Source of the DNA: Camellia lanceoleosa
Lineage: Eukaryota; Streptophyta; Magnoliopsida; Ericales; Theaceae
Length of the DNA stretch: 64,000 nt
Assembly (NCBI GenBank): GCA_025200525.1
Contig: CM045770.1
Span: 127,325,429 to 127,389,428 of the forward strand
Direction of reading: 5' to 3'
Notes under the pieces: model-generated
What the model was told of the DNA's origin: nothing
Seen by the model: the letters and a program-made list of their open reading frames with translations, nothing else
Database searches by the model: none
Shown: positions 48,346 to 60,489 of the stretch, in pieces
How positions within the stretch are numbered: the stretch's first letter is position 1
Layout of the letters: every line of letters begins with the position of its first letter
Translations under genes and position numbers: made by a program

Positions 48346-49217
48346 GTTAATTACCAAAAAGTCATGTCTACATATTTGGTGATAGCTTAGGTCCTGTCAA
48401 AAAGTTTTTGAACCAATAAGTCCCATTTATAGGTAAAAAGACGTTTTGCCCTTTAATACCAAAACTAAGAATGTTCTCAATTTCAAAACTGAGAATGTTC
48501 TCAATTTTCAAAACTGAGAATGATTTCATTATATAATTATCAAAACTAAGAAATTTTTGTTTGCCTTCTGAGAAAAGTATGGGATTGAAAAGAAAGATAA
48601 TTCTGCGAACCTGATACATTAGATTGTTGAATTGAGTTTTTTTTATGATTAAAGTTGAGAATATTATAAACTGAGAATATTCTCAATTTCAAAAAAGAGA
48701 CTCAGCTACACAATGACTCGAGTTTAACAGAGAATTTGCAATTGAGGGAACATATTAGACAAGTTAATAAATAATTTCAATCCAATACATCAAAACCCTT
48801 GCAACAGCAAATTTATCTTCCACGTGAGAGGTCAGAAGCAAAGAAAAGGCAATCAGAGCAAAGAAGGACTTTGAAACACAAAGAACACACGCATGAGTGG
48901 ATAAAGACGCTACACACAAAGGGAGCGTGAAAACCACGCCAAAGTGACCCACCTTCATCATCCTCAACGCATGGCACCGGAAAAGAAAAAGCCATACCAG
49001 GACCAGAAGACACGGCACAAGCTTCATCCTCGCCTCACGCCAGACCGGCGAAGATACAAATTAGCGGCCAAACTCCGGCACAGCAGCTCAACACACAGCT
49101 TTCGGAGCTCCGGCAAAAAGGCATTGTTGTCTTCTTCTCCGACACCACACACCCAATCACAAACATTTATGTAATTTAACCCTAGACTCCTATTGATCAA
49201 ACAAGATCTACATCCAA

Positions 49218-49253
<36 letters not shown>

Positions 49254-49352
49254 GCATCATTGGTGTTACAGGAAGAAATTTAGATGATGAAATTCCAATG
49301 CTAGTGTAGCGATGGTTGGAAGACGACCATCTGATTCCCAAATTCAGGTTTC
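48346..49352. mobile_element. Truncated TIR element with TGAGAATGTTCTCA motif
   Basis: The left end region (GTCATGTCTACATATTTGG, then CCAATAAGTCCCA) has the same end type as the 33.5-kb TIR element. TGAGAATGTTCTCA-like palindromes repeat at 48470-48530 and 48660-48690. The GC-richer part at 48800-49180 could be captured gene DNA; no protein was recognised. A (CA)15 tract stands at 49221-49250. The right TIR is missing. Confidence 0.5.
49221..49250. repeat. (CA)n microsatellite
   Basis: Fifteen uninterrupted CA units. Confidence 0.97.
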
Positions 49353-49619
49353 ATGATAGTGGAGAGAGGTAAGATAATGCATGAATGTAAGACATTTTAG
49401 TAATTAAATATATTTTGTTAACACTATTAAAGAATTTTTTATATCAATCATATTGTTTGGTTATTTCTGTTTTTTTTTTTTTACTGATTTTTTTTGTTTA
49501 TAGTAAATTTTTTTAATAGTTTATGCAAATTTTTTATTTTTAAGATACATCTAATCTATATATACTTAAAAAGTATAATATATTTGTTAAAAAAAACTTT
49601 TAAAAATTTACTAAATATA

Positions 49620-49782
49620 GAAAGAGCAATACTACATTCCCCAATTCTCTACTCCTCCCAATAATGTGGCAAACAATTTGAAGAGAGTTGATTGGTCGGT
49701 TGGTTTTTGGGTTTTGTTTGTCACATCATTAGGGAGAGTTTGGGGGGAGAAAAATGGGGGGACAGAGCATTTTTCGTACAAA
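49620..49782. mobile_element. Short MITE
   Basis: AGAGCAATACTACATTCCCC..CCCAATAATGTGGCAAAC on the left is mirrored by GTTTGTCACATCATTAGGG..GGGGGGACAGAGCATTTTT on the right. 163 bp, no coding capacity, TSD not resolved. Confidence 0.65.
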
Positions 49783-50591
49783 AAAATATTAAAATGTACG
49801 AATATTTAACACATTTTTATATTTTATTGTATTCAATAATTTTTTAAAGATTTTTATATTTTTTAAGTATATCAATATTAAGTGAATCTAAAAGGCAAAA
49901 AGAAATTATTAAAATATTTTTAAAAAATCACTAAAAATATAAAAATACGAACTAAAAACTCAAAAAATTATTTTTGAAAACTCAAAACCAAATAGGGTGA
50001 TTTAGAGAGTTAGTTTGTACACCATTTTAATTTAGAGAGCCAAAATCAATAGTTTAAGAGCTCTCCACATAAATAACTCTAAAAAAAATTGAGAAATTAT
50101 AAAATTGAAATTAAAAATTATTTTTCTACACTTCTTTTTATGAAAAAATAAAAAATAAATAATTAAAACAATTTTTAGACCTTATCTAATCCTTCATCAA
50201 ATGTTTCATCAAATTTAAATTTGATGAAAAATTGGTGAAACGGTGCTCCAACTATTTCATCAAATTGATATCCAATGAAAGGAATGTTATATTTTTTATC
50301 AAATTAAGAGAGTTTTTATCCTTTCATCAAATTTTGTAGATAGTCGTTGGTGGAACAACTTGCGTGTGAACTGGGTTTTGGGATGAATTAGGAATTTTAT
50401 AAAAAAATTTGATGAAAATTTACTCTTTACTGGGCGACTGGCTGAATTCGTGTTACTCTTCATTGTTGGAGTACACCATATCATATCAAACTTTTTATTA
50501 AATTTTTACTTAAATTTAATATAAAAAAAAATTAATGAAGAGTTAGAGATGCCTAGGCCTCATTTGGGGACTAAATATTTTAAGTCACTAT
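49783..50591. other. AT-rich spacer, possible MITE
   Basis: TTCATCAAAT is repeated many times at 50200-50345 and GTGCTCCAAC (50242) is inverted as GTTGGAGTAC (50464), hinting at a decayed MITE. Nothing else was recognised. Confidence 0.4.
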
Positions 50592-51471
50592 TGTTAGGAC
50601 CCTATTTATTGCCAATTCTACGAACAAGCTTGGGTTAATCGAGTTGTATCTTTTCTTTTGTTTTTGGTCTTCCAGCTCGAGCAGGGAAAGTTGCCCTCGA
50701 GCAGAGTTTCCACTTTTCTAGTACTTTGGCTCGTCTACAAAAATACTGTGAGGTGTGATTTTACGCTCGAGCGTAAGTTCCTACGCTTGAGCGAGCGTCA
50801 ATCCTGGTTTGGAACACGCATTTTAGCGTCCCTACTCGAGCAACTATATCTACGCTCGAGCACACATTGCGATTTCAGCAGCTATAAAACTACAGTTTGC
50901 TTCAAATCTAGGTGACGACTTCCAAATCTTGTTCTTGGGTATTAGGGTTTTTATCTGGAGCTTCTTTGCTTGTTTTCCTTTGATATCTGTGAGAAATTAA
51001 TCATGAATTGAGTAGATCATATCAAAGGATTTGTTTGTTTTATTTATTCAATACAAAAGAGAGAGTTGTTGTTCGGTGGATTCCGTGAAATTTGGGCCTG
51101 AAGCTTTGGTGGATTCTGGAGTGGCTCATCGTTATGGATTCGACATCAGTGTTGTGGATTCAACTTTAGGCAAGACAATTCTGAAGTGAAGACCGTGGTG
51201 GAAGAAGCATATAGGGGTCGGTTCAGTTCGGGCGTAAATTCGCCAGGTAATTGAGAGTACACATGTGTACTTCCTTTTGTCTTCTTAGTGTATTATTTTG
51301 TGACTTTCGCTCGTGATTTTTTTATCATAATTGAAGGCGCTCCAATTGTGGTTTTTTTATGTTAAAATCGTTTTGTCAATTTGTCTTGATTGTTTGATTG
51401 GGATTGTTATTTACTGGTTAAAATTGATACATAATCTCAAATCAATATCTAGGGGATTTTTAGATTTTTCA
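50592..51471 (+). repeat. 5' LTR of the host Copia element
   Basis: 880 bp, TGTTAGGACCCTATTTATTG to GGGATTTTTAGATTTTTCA. Identified because the inverted LTR at 59451-60489 aligns with it over both ends, and because the PBS follows. It contains a CTCGAGCG cluster at 50675-50870. The 5' flank is ACTAT; the 3' end of this element is outside the window. Confidence 0.88.
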
Positions 51472-51473
51472 GT

Positions 51474-51485
51474 TGGTATCAGAGT
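51474..51485 (+). promoter_or_regulatory. Primer-binding site, initiator tRNA-Met
   Basis: TGGTATCAGAGT two bases after the LTR, complementary to the 3' end of plant initiator tRNA-Met except for the last base. Confidence 0.9.
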
Positions 51486-51548
51486 AGATCGCTCTATTTT
51501 TTTTTAAGAAAAAATCTTTTAGAGCGAGATCTTGTTTGATTTGTGATA

Positions 51549-52351
51549 ATGGATTCAATTCGTGAGAGAAATTCTATGGTTTAACCACTCCTACTTGACG
51601 GATCCATCTATTCTTTTTGGAAAGCTCGGGTGAGATCATTTTTAAAATCTATTGATGAAAAAGTTTGGCAATCTGTGTCATGTATGGGTGGACCGAACCG
51701 ACAATCACCGTTGATGGAGTAACCTTCCCCAAACCAATTAATAAGTGGGACACAATCGATTACCAAAATAGAAAAATGAGTGGGAGCTCTAATTAGAGCT
51801 ACCACTAATGATGTGGCAGTGGGTCCCACCTACTGCCACAGTATGTGTTGTGTTTGTTTTTTTTTTTTTTTTTTTGCTTTTCCACCTCATTAGTGGTGGG
51901 TTTAGAGCCACCAAATTAGTGGTCTCTAGCATGATTGATAGTAGCTGGAATAGTAAAGCTATCAATTCATTCTTTTGCGCCGTCACACCTAAAGAGTTTA
52001 GTCGTATTTGCAATTGTGAAGTCACAAAGGAAGCTTGGGATATCTTACAAACTATTCATAAGGGCACTCCTTCGGTTAAACGCTCAAAACTTCAAAGGCT
52101 CATGTCTAGTTTCAAAAACCTTTCAATGAAGGATAATGAGACCTTTGATGAATTTTATGCGAAGTTGAGTGACATTGTAAATTCCAACTTCAATTTAGGT
52201 GAAAAAATACCGAAATCCAAGATTGTAGGAAAAATTTTGAGGTCCTTGCCCGATTGCTTCCAACCAAAAGTTACGGCTATTGAGGAGACTCAAGATGTTA
52301 ACAACCTCAAGCTTGATCATTTGCTTGGAAATCTTCAAACTTATGAGGTAC
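51549..52351 (+). pseudogene. Copia gag, first part
   Basis: Starts ATGGATTCAATTCGTGAG shortly after the PBS. DUF4219-like start (LLLDGSIYSFWKARVRSFLK), a stop TAA at codon 12, a frameshift near 51675, then WTEPTITVDGVTFPKPINKWDT. A MITE-like insert (51781-51925) follows. From about 51945 the UBN2 gag domain is open: NSKAINSFFCAVTPKEFSRI, EAWDILQTIHKGT, ILRSLPDCFQPK, LDHLLGNLQTYEV. It breaks at 52351 because LTR C is inserted there and resumes at 58583. A SIRE-like lineage is possible (inference). Confidence 0.88.
51781..51925. mobile_element. Small MITE-like insert in gag
   Basis: Inverted ends: AGAGCTACCACTAATGATGTGG on the left against the reverse complement of CCACCTCATTAGTGGTGGGT on the right, with a poly(T) run between. 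It interrupts the gag frame. TSD unclear. Confidence 0.6.
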
Positions 52352-55159
52352 TGTAACATGCCCGCGGGGGACCTCGCTACAGTTCGGACTCGATTTGTGT
52401 TACGGTTCTTAATCTGAACCAAAGAGTTCAAATCCGACAAATCGTTTTGAGAAAACAGATTTTGAAAGAAGTACCAAACATGGACTGCTTTGCCAGATAC
52501 AGAGTCGCCACCTAAATATTTTTTAATGGGGGAATTTAGGAAACCCTGACTCGGTGCCAAAGGCCACGTGTCCGTCATCACCAAAGTTGCCTCGGCTCGA
52601 GAACTTGGGTACGATTGGGGAAGGTCAGCTATGAGCACCCCCTCTCGCCCGATCCGAAGATCGGCCTCTACTAACCGTGATATCTTGTTTTGAAAACACT
52701 ATATGTTCTTATTTCGGTTATTAACCTAGAATTACTATGTTATGCGCACAGCAAACAAGTATAGACTTGATCGCCTAACTTGGAAACAAGCATTGTATAT
52801 CCGTTTGTTTTGGAAAATGCTTTGGGTTTTGCTACTCACAAGTAGGCTAAAATACGGATTTCAATGAGTTATTCCAACTCAAGCAATCCAACCTTCACCC
52901 ACAGGCATTCAGGCAGTTTATCACATAAGCATCTAGCCACATGGTAAGCATGCTGTCATGGTAATACTCACACGCATGCAAGGATGCTAAAGCATAAAAT
53001 ACTTACAAAGTACTCCGTGCTTAGAACAAGAACATGTCAGCAGTTAATGCATGATCCAAGTCCATGTTAAGTGCCTAATGCATCACATACAAAATGTCAC
53101 TAGAAAAGGCTCGGTTAATCTGAGAATGACATGTGGAATGCACAGGAAGCATGTATTCAAAGTTAAATTTGAAATATAATGCAATTAGCATGATGCGCCG
53201 AGCCCGGTGCATGTAATACTGACGAATGATGCACGCATGCATAACATGAGGTATGCTAAAGTAAACATGCCCTAATACTAACCATCAAAGCAGGTAAGTA
53301 AAAGGGAGAAAGAAGTAGGGGTTGGAAGACATACACGCACTCACCCACACTTATTACAAATTCGCCCTCGCTCAGAGGGACCGAAAGAATAATACAGACT
53401 GAATAAATAGTCAACTATTCTAGCTAATTAACTATTACAGGCCAACTAAATTAATTAAGCAAATTAATTAATCTAATAAAGCAATAAACAGTCCCGGGAT
53501 GAAGGCTCAATGCAGTGCGTGCTCGGTTCCGCCCGGAAATCCACTGTCATGCTCAAGATGCCTCTGTTTTCCCTGCTCTGCTCCTCTGATGACTGCCAGA
53601 GTCTCAGGGTTTGCGCTATGGATGCTAGGGAACACCACCGGCTGGGGGAGAACACCACCGGCCATATAGAATGGTCACCGGCCACAACTCTGATACACCG
53701 GCCAAAAATTATGGCCGGTCGGCACTAAATGTAGCCAGCCGGACAAAACTTCCTGCAGAAACTGATTTGACAGCAGCAGAGGACAATACTTGGCATGGCA
53801 ATGCATTTCAAGCAATATATGCGCCAATCACACCCCATATCATGTTTATGACTCAAAGGGACATGAGCCTCGACTCTCGGACCACCAATCACGCATTTCC
53901 ATGCATGATGGCCCAAAGAATCAAGTACGCATTTTCAATTTCGAATGAATGCAAACCAAATAAACACACAAGGAGGCCCAACCTCTATCATACTCATTTC
54001 AAGAGGTCTAGCATGCATGCTTATGCAATGTAACCCTAAGCATGTGAGCTAAGGACGCAACATGGAAATGCATGGATGGTACTATCAAGCATACAATGTA
54101 TAATGCCAATGTGCACACATGCAAGGCATACAACATGTTAGACAACTTAGCAAGGAATGCATGCTAAATGTACTACCACCTAAGAATGTAACAACATACC
54201 AAAGGTGCCAAATGTATTACAACATACAAGGTAAGCATGCTACAACATGCAAGAGTGGTCTTAGACTAAGTTAGGCAGCCCTCAAACTAACCTAAAATAG
54301 TGACCAAGATGTTAAGGAATAAGGACCAATTGACATACAAACATGCATGAAAACATAGACCAACATTCAAGTATTAAAGAGCAATTCCCAAGCACACTCA
54401 AGAGGATGCAATCATGGACAAATGGCATGCAACATAAGCTCTGAAATTATGTTAGAAATGATGCCATATCAATTAAACAAAGGCAGGCCAAGCATGCAAC
54501 ATGGTCCAAAGTCAAAGGCTAACTAAAGGGGGTTAAACCAAGGCTAAGTCAACCAAGCCTCACAAGGCCTAGGGGACTTAAAATGGGTCTAATGCAGACC
54601 TAGACAAAGCCAAGAATGTACTTAGATGGCATCTAAGTGGTCTAAAAATGCAAGCATACTCCAAGGCCTAAGCAAAGGGCATAAGGCAACAACCTTTAAA
54701 CACATTGAAAGAGGATTAAATGCAAGCATATAGGCATATTATAAGGACTAAAATAACATGTTAAGTGATTCCAAATCACTGAAACAAAGCAAGGATGGCA
54801 TGCTAGAAGGGCCAAAGCTTAAGGCATACAAGAGGGATTGCATGGTAGCTATACAAAGCAAGGCGTGAATGACTCCAATGAATTAAAACAGTCCCTTAGC
54901 ACATCAAAACATGCATATAAGCTTCACAAAGCTTGGCCTAAAACATGCTAAAACAAGGGTCAACACTTAGATGCATGTTAAGGCAACAAAATGGCATTAC
55001 AAGGCATGTATCCTAAGCAAGCATGGTGTACCAAAACCAACCCAAAACAGAGCTATATTATGGCATAATAAGCATAAAAAATAGCCAAGGTATGGTCAAC
55101 ATGAACCTAAACATGGTGCTCACTAAAGAGGCAAAAATGGTCCTTTTCAAGGACAACAA

Positions 55160-55241
55160 GGAGAGGGGGTGGCCCTCTCCTTCTTAGGACCTCAAGGCAC
55201 CATCCTCACCTCTAAAATCCCTCAAGATTTCAGTGGTGAGG
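55160..55241. other. Two conserved hairpins in LTR C
   Basis: GGAGAGGG-GGTGG-CCCTCTCC (55160-55180), then a 16-bp stem with loop CCTCAA (55204-55241, two mismatches). Both have equivalents in LTR D at 63242-63262 and 63284-63325. Confidence 0.8.
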
Positions 55242-55874
55242 AGGCCCAAACACTATGGTCCCGGAGCTTACAAAAAATAGCACAAAATGGAGCCTTATAA
55301 GGCTTAAGAGGGGTCAAACAACCTCAAACCACAAGGCACTCTTAACAAACTATTTAGAGGCCTCAAAAACAGAACTTTTATGTATTATACACTAAGCCCA
55401 AAACAGATGCAAGATAGGCAAAAGTGATGTGCAAAAATGGGAAATAAAGGGGCAAAGTGATTACCCTTGTAGACCTTCTTCACAAATGGTGGACCAGCTG
55501 CTTCCTTGAGCTTAAACCAGCCCTAAAACTCCAAGAACAGACCTCTGGTCTTTCAAGAACCAAGAAAAGGTGTAATACTATGTGTTTGTGTGCAATAGTA
55601 AGCCTAAACACACACTAAAACACAAGAGGAAGAGAGATATAGAGCTAGGATATAGACAAACCCTAACCCTAGAACTCAAACCCTAAAAATGTTGCCTAAA
55701 ATGTCTAACCCCTCCAACAAGAGAGAAGACCTCTCTTTATAGAGCTTTTTTGTCTTGTAAAGCTTACAAGACAAGCCTCTAAAGAGAGAGATCCCCTCAT
55801 ACACATGTATGGAGGGGAGCCAAATGCAAGCCTGCTGTGACAAAATATCTGCAAAAGCAGATGCACAGTAGTCA

Positions 55875-58231
55875 TGTAATAACCCCATACTGATTACCGA
55901 AAATTTATCAATTACGATCGACATTCGCTAAACTAGACATTTATGACCGATAATTGAACTAATCAAGTAATCGAATCTGATCGATTGAAAATTTAAACCT
56001 AACTGATGTAGGCATGTTTATTGTATTGCATTCTCTGCTTGATTATTTGATTATCTGCTCGTGTTTTATGTTTAAATCAGAATTGAAGGCCTTATCGTGA
56101 CCGAAAATTGTTTAGTGCCTCATGATCAGTGGAATTTTTGTGATTTAATGGTATATTTAACGAAAATATGATTAGGTATGATTAAACTAGATTAATTTAA
56201 GCCAATTAAAGAGTTTGTCGAAATTACACTTTTGCCATTGAGTGGGCTTTGTCTATTCTTACTACTTGAGCCTATTACACACTTAATCAAAAACATTTCA
56301 TCAGCCTTTTTCTCACACTCTAGCCGACCAAGAGAGGAATAGGGGAGAATTGAGTTCATTTTGGTGGTTTTGCTTGGAACTTGGAGAATTAGCTTGAATT
56401 ACTTGGAATTGAAGTGTAATTGACAAAACTTGAGCTCTTAAACCTTGAATACAAGACCTAGGTAAGAAATTTAAGTCTTTATTGTTGTCCTTAAACTTGT
56501 TCTTGCATGGTTTATGTCAAGTTGGTGGATTAAGCCATGAAATAGCTTCACATGTTGAAAACATAACTTAATTCATACATGCATGTTTATATTGATGCAT
56601 TTTGAGTTGAGTCCATGGTAAAATGTACATGCATGCTCATATTCATGTATAAATCCATGTATTCATCACGTTCTTGAAGAAATGAGTCCATTTGGACAAG
56701 CTTTGAAGGTTGAATTTGGTTTGAATCCATGCATGTTGCATATTCTCCATGTTCATGAAAAATGGGTTTGCAAAATGGTTTTAATTGACTCACTCTTGGG
56801 CTTTGAATTCACAAATTGAGCTTTGAAACTTGTTGTATATTGAATCTAGAGGTGTTTTCCAGAATTTGGGCCCAAGAGGTCGAGTAAAGAGTGGTAGAAT
56901 GCTTGGTTTGAGCTTGGAAGGCAAATCTGGAAATTCCAGATTTGGCTTCTTCGCTCGAGCGAAGAATTCCTCGCTCGAGCGACCAACGTTTACTCTGAGC
57001 CACGCTCGAGCGAAGGATTGGTGGCTTGAGCGTAAAATTCGAGCATCCAGTACTTTTATTGTTTCGATAGACTGCTCGAGCGAAGGATTTCTCACTCGAG
57101 CGAAGCCTTTGATTTTGGAAGCTCGCTCGAGCGAAGGAAGGCTCGCTCGAGCGAGGCTCCTATTTTCAGCAAACTTTGCAAAATGTTTTCTACGTGTATT
57201 TTTGCATCCTCATCCCATTCTAGGCATTCTTAGGCCTAGTTTAAGGCATCTTAATGAGGATATAGATGTAGAACACACCAAGGCAAATTAGGGATTAAGT
57301 TATGATATTTCCCAACTGTGTAGCTTAGTGTGTGTTCAACCTGAACTGTGGTAGGGTTGGCGGGGAGACACGCCTAGCATATCATAGCCCAAACTCTGTG
57401 AGTAACAATTGTGTAAAGATATGTTCAACTGAGAACTGTTTTCTGAAGTGATTATTGTTATTTGATTGAATGTATGTCCTATATTCTGAAATGTACTGTG
57501 GCATCCTTAGTACCTACTGTTTACTGTTACTGTTACAGAGATCTCTGTCGGTTCCCTCGTGGAACCATTACGGTTTACTGATTGATGGCCATCATTACTG
57601 TTCGGTCTTTAAGACCTACCGGTTACTGCTATGCTAATGGATGTACCACATATGACTGAATAACTGTTCCGACTGAAAGACTGAAATATTGTTCAATGAA
57701 CTGTTTTCATTACTGTAAGGACATTTCATTCTTAACCTCTTTATGCATTATGTTAATCACTAGGCTTTAGCTCACTGTTTATATATATATGTAGGTGCAC
57801 AGCCACCAGATCAGAGCTAGGAGCGTGGGTTAGACTCCAGTTTTGTCAAGCCAGCCTATGTGCCTCACTGCGAGGTTCCGAGTTGCCATGTTATGGCTTT
57901 GGGGTGTTTTATTTTTCCCCCGTCTGTCTCCGTACTGTTTTGGATTACTGTATAGACTGTCAGCTACTAACTGCACTGTTATCAAGGGATTAGGTCCCTT
58001 TACTGTGTGACTATAAATTTTGTATAGACTGTACTGTTGAATGTGTGAATGCATGAAAAATCTTTTTGGCATACAGACTGTCACAGCTCAATGGACATTA
58101 CTTATTTACTGTATTGGCTTCCGCCAGCCCAACTCGCTTTTCTCAGTACTCTCATTAGCGGGCCTTCGGTAATCTTGGATTACTGGCCGGTTATGGTGCT
58201 AAACCCATGGGGCAGGGTTTGGGTCATGACA
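55875..58231. mobile_element. Solo LTR nested in LTR C, TSD AGTCA
   Basis: Begins TGTAATAACCCCATACTG and ends TTTGGGTCATGACA, with an exact TSD AGTCA (55870-55874 and 58232-58236). LTR D continues collinearly without it, which supports insertion. 2357 bp. Termini look Ty3/gypsy-like. It contains a CTCGAGCG cluster (56950-57160) and a run of TACTGTTTACTGTTACTG repeats (57500-57720). Confidence 0.92.
56950..57160. repeat. CTCGAGCG motif cluster (nested LTR)
   Basis: About ten units of CGCTCGAGCGAAG and variants spaced 15-40 bp. Frames at 56790-57291 run through it and are artefacts. Confidence 0.88.
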
Positions 58232-58582
58232 AGTCAGCCGGCCAAAGATGTATTTGACCAAAAAAAGATAGCCGGCCGGCCATCTATAGTGCCAGCCGGC
58301 CAAACATTTGGCCAGTGGCCACAAAACACAGCCGGTGGCCTCAAGCCCTGGCCGGTGATGGGTGGGGATGGTCTACAAGCCCTACCCTGCCTCTCAAAGG
58401 CAAAACACAAGTGTTTGGTGCAAAATCATACACAAAACAGTCGAGTCGAGAGATCTTGAGGCGAGGCGCGTTGCCAAGGATTCCGAGAACTCAAGACGAA
58501 CACAAACAAGGGTGATCACTGAGTGTTCAATCAGTGACATCCAAGTCTTGAGGATGGTCAAAAATGGGGTGTCTACAGGTAC

Positions 58583-59450
58583 ATAGAAATTTTAAAAAGA
58601 AACAAAAAGATAATATTGCTTTAAGTAGTGCTCGTAGGGTTGGAAAGGATTCTAATAAGGATTGTGAGATTGATTCCAAGATTACAAATGCTTTCGTAAA
58701 ATAATTTAAAAGGTTTTTTCTGAAAAAGAATCATAATCTTTTGGAATCAACTTATAAATCCAAAGGCAAAAATAAACACAAAATTAATTCTATAACCAAG
58801 AAGGAGAAAGGAAAGATGAAAGGGAACTTTGAAAGAGTCAAATGCTATGAATACCAAGGATTTGGCTACTTTTCTAAAGAATGCCCTAATCGTTTGAGGA
58901 AGAAGAAAGCCTTCACTATCACTTAGGATGATGAATTTGAGTTCGATAAAGATGAAAGTGACAACGAAGCACAAGGTGAAAAGGGGCATGAACGATTCCT
59001 TGCTTTCATGGCCGGCTTCTGAAACTAAAGGACAAATAGAGTATCCAAAGAGGCCGGTTGAGAATGTCACTGATGATGAATCCTCAAGGAGTGATGATGA
59101 ATAGCTTGAGCACGCTTATGAAAAGTTGTATAAGGAATCTCTTAACTTATCCAAATTGAATGACAAACTTACTATGAAACTCAAAGCATATGAAAGTGAG
59201 AATGTCAAATTAAAGAAGGAGATTTCTGAGGCTAGGAATGATGCCATTAAGATTTCTAGTGATCGACAAGCTCTTTGTGCGAAACTCTTGACTTGTGAGA
59301 TAGAAAGGAATGAGCTACAGCAAATCTATGCAACGTATGAAGAAAAGATTGAAACTCTCAAGATGTCTCAAGTTGCCTTGGAAGAACTAATGATCAAGAA
59401 AGAGAAAGAGCTCAAGTATCCTATGGCTACCATTGGTTTTTGGAACAAAG
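58583..59450 (+). pseudogene. Copia gag, second part
   Basis: Continues the frame broken at 52351: NFKKKQKDNIALSSARRVGK, then a stop, then KGKNKHKINS..KGNFERVKCYEYQGFGYFSKEC. The zinc knuckle has lost its second Cys and its His (both Tyr), so only C...C remain. An acidic linker with stops and frame changes follows (DDEFEFDKDESDNEAQG). A coiled-coil-like segment YKESLNLSKLNDKLTMKLKA..LKKEISEARND at 59126-59445 comes next. It is cut at 59450 by the inverted LTR. Confidence 0.85.
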
Positions 59451-60489
59451 TGAAGAATCTAGAAATCCGCTAGATATTGATTTGTGATTATGTATCAATT
59501 TAAAGCAATAAAACAATCCCAATCAAACAATCAAGATAAATCGACACAACGATTTTAACGTGAAAAAACCACAATTAGAGCACCTCCAATTGTGATAAAA
59601 AAAACCAAGGGCAATAGCCACAAAACAATCCACTAAGAAGATATAAAGGAATTACACAGGTATACTCTCAATTACCTAGCGAATCCACGCCTGAATTGAA
59701 CCAACCCCTATGTGCCTCTTCCAACCCTGTCTTCACCTCAGAATTGTCTTGATGATGAGTCACTCCAGAATCCACCAAAGCTTCAGGCTCGAATTCTTCA
59801 GAATCCACCAAAGAACAACTCTCTCTTTTGTGTAGAATGAACAAACAAACCTTTGATGTATTCTTCTTAACCCATGAGTTGAATACTCAATTAAACATCA
59901 AAGAAAACTAGCAAAATATCCCTAGATATAAACCTTAATATCCAAAAAGAAGATCCGAAGCAGTAATCCTAGTTTTGGACTGAAATAAATACTTATAGAA
60001 ATCTGGGACTGCGAAGCTCGCTCGAGTAGCGAGGAACCAAAAACGCTTGTTTTCCATAAGTGGCTTCACTCAAGCCAAACAACTTTTGCTCGAGTGTACA
60101 TTCATCCTTCTCAGGTTTTTTGCCAGATGCAGCCTTTGCTCGAGCGAGCACTCCTTCGCTCGAGCGAGCAAGGGCGGACATGTAACTTCGAATGCAATTT
60201 TGCATTTTGCTTCGGGGGCGCTGCCCCTTGACCCCGCTTGGGCGCTACCTCAGACCCGCCAAGGGGCGCTGCCCCCTCGACCCTCGCGAGCTGACCGGGT
60301 AGCTCGATCCCCGTCATAATCAGCGAAGTGGCTATCTTGAAAGTATTAACATTACAAACTTCTTTGCAAGACACAATTCGGGTTGGATTCGCATCTAAAA
60401 CTCATAGCCTCACTAAAATACAAGTGCGAAAACAAGTACAACTGAAAGAAGTTTTGTCAAACGGGATTGTCAAGAATAAAAACCTAACA
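59451..60489 (-). mobile_element. Inverted solo LTR of the host Copia family, TSD CAAAG
   Basis: The reverse complement aligns with the 5' LTR (50592-51471): start TGTTAGGTTTTTATTC, end ATCAATATCTAGCGGATTTCTAGATTCTTCA. Exact TSD CAAAG (59446-59450 and 60490-60494). 1039 bp. It has extra material absent from the 5' LTR, including a GC-rich GGGGCGCTGCCCC repeat stretch (60209-60290). It contains CTCGAGCG motifs at 60015-60170. Confidence 0.93.
60209..60290. repeat. GGGGCGCTGCCCC repeats
   Basis: GGGGGCGCTGCCCCTTGACC, GGGCGCTACCTCAGACC and GGGGCGCTGCCCCCTCGACC, each a short GC hairpin, in an AT-rich setting. Confidence 0.8.

Larger units (their letters stand above)
52352..58577 (-). mobile_element. 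Solo LTR 'C' of the A-D family, TSD GGTAC
   Basis: Begins TGTAACATGCCCGCGGGGG and ends AAAATGGGGTGTCTACA, with an exact 5-bp TSD GGTAC (52347-52351 and 58578-58582). It sits inside the Copia gag frame, which resumes on the other side. It is 6226 bp with the nested LTR (55875-58231) and about 3.86 kb without. It has no internal domain, so it is a solo LTR. Conserved hairpins lie at 55160-55180 and 55204-55241. GGCCGGCC-rich stretches occur at 53636-53745 and 58235-58350. Confidence 0.92.

Noticed and set aside
48764..49341. Possible gene with frames of 66-105 aa
   Set aside because: Frames overlap on both strands within a truncated TIR element, with no recognised domain; kept only as possible captured DNA.
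51808..52356. Stand-alone 182-aa gene starting at 51808
   Set aside because: Its first 40 codons are MITE sequence and a poly-Phe run; the real start of gag is upstream at 51549 and the end is cut by LTR C.
56790..57291. Overlapping 101- and 153-aa frames
   Set aside because: They read through the CTCGAGCG cluster on opposite strands; composition-driven.
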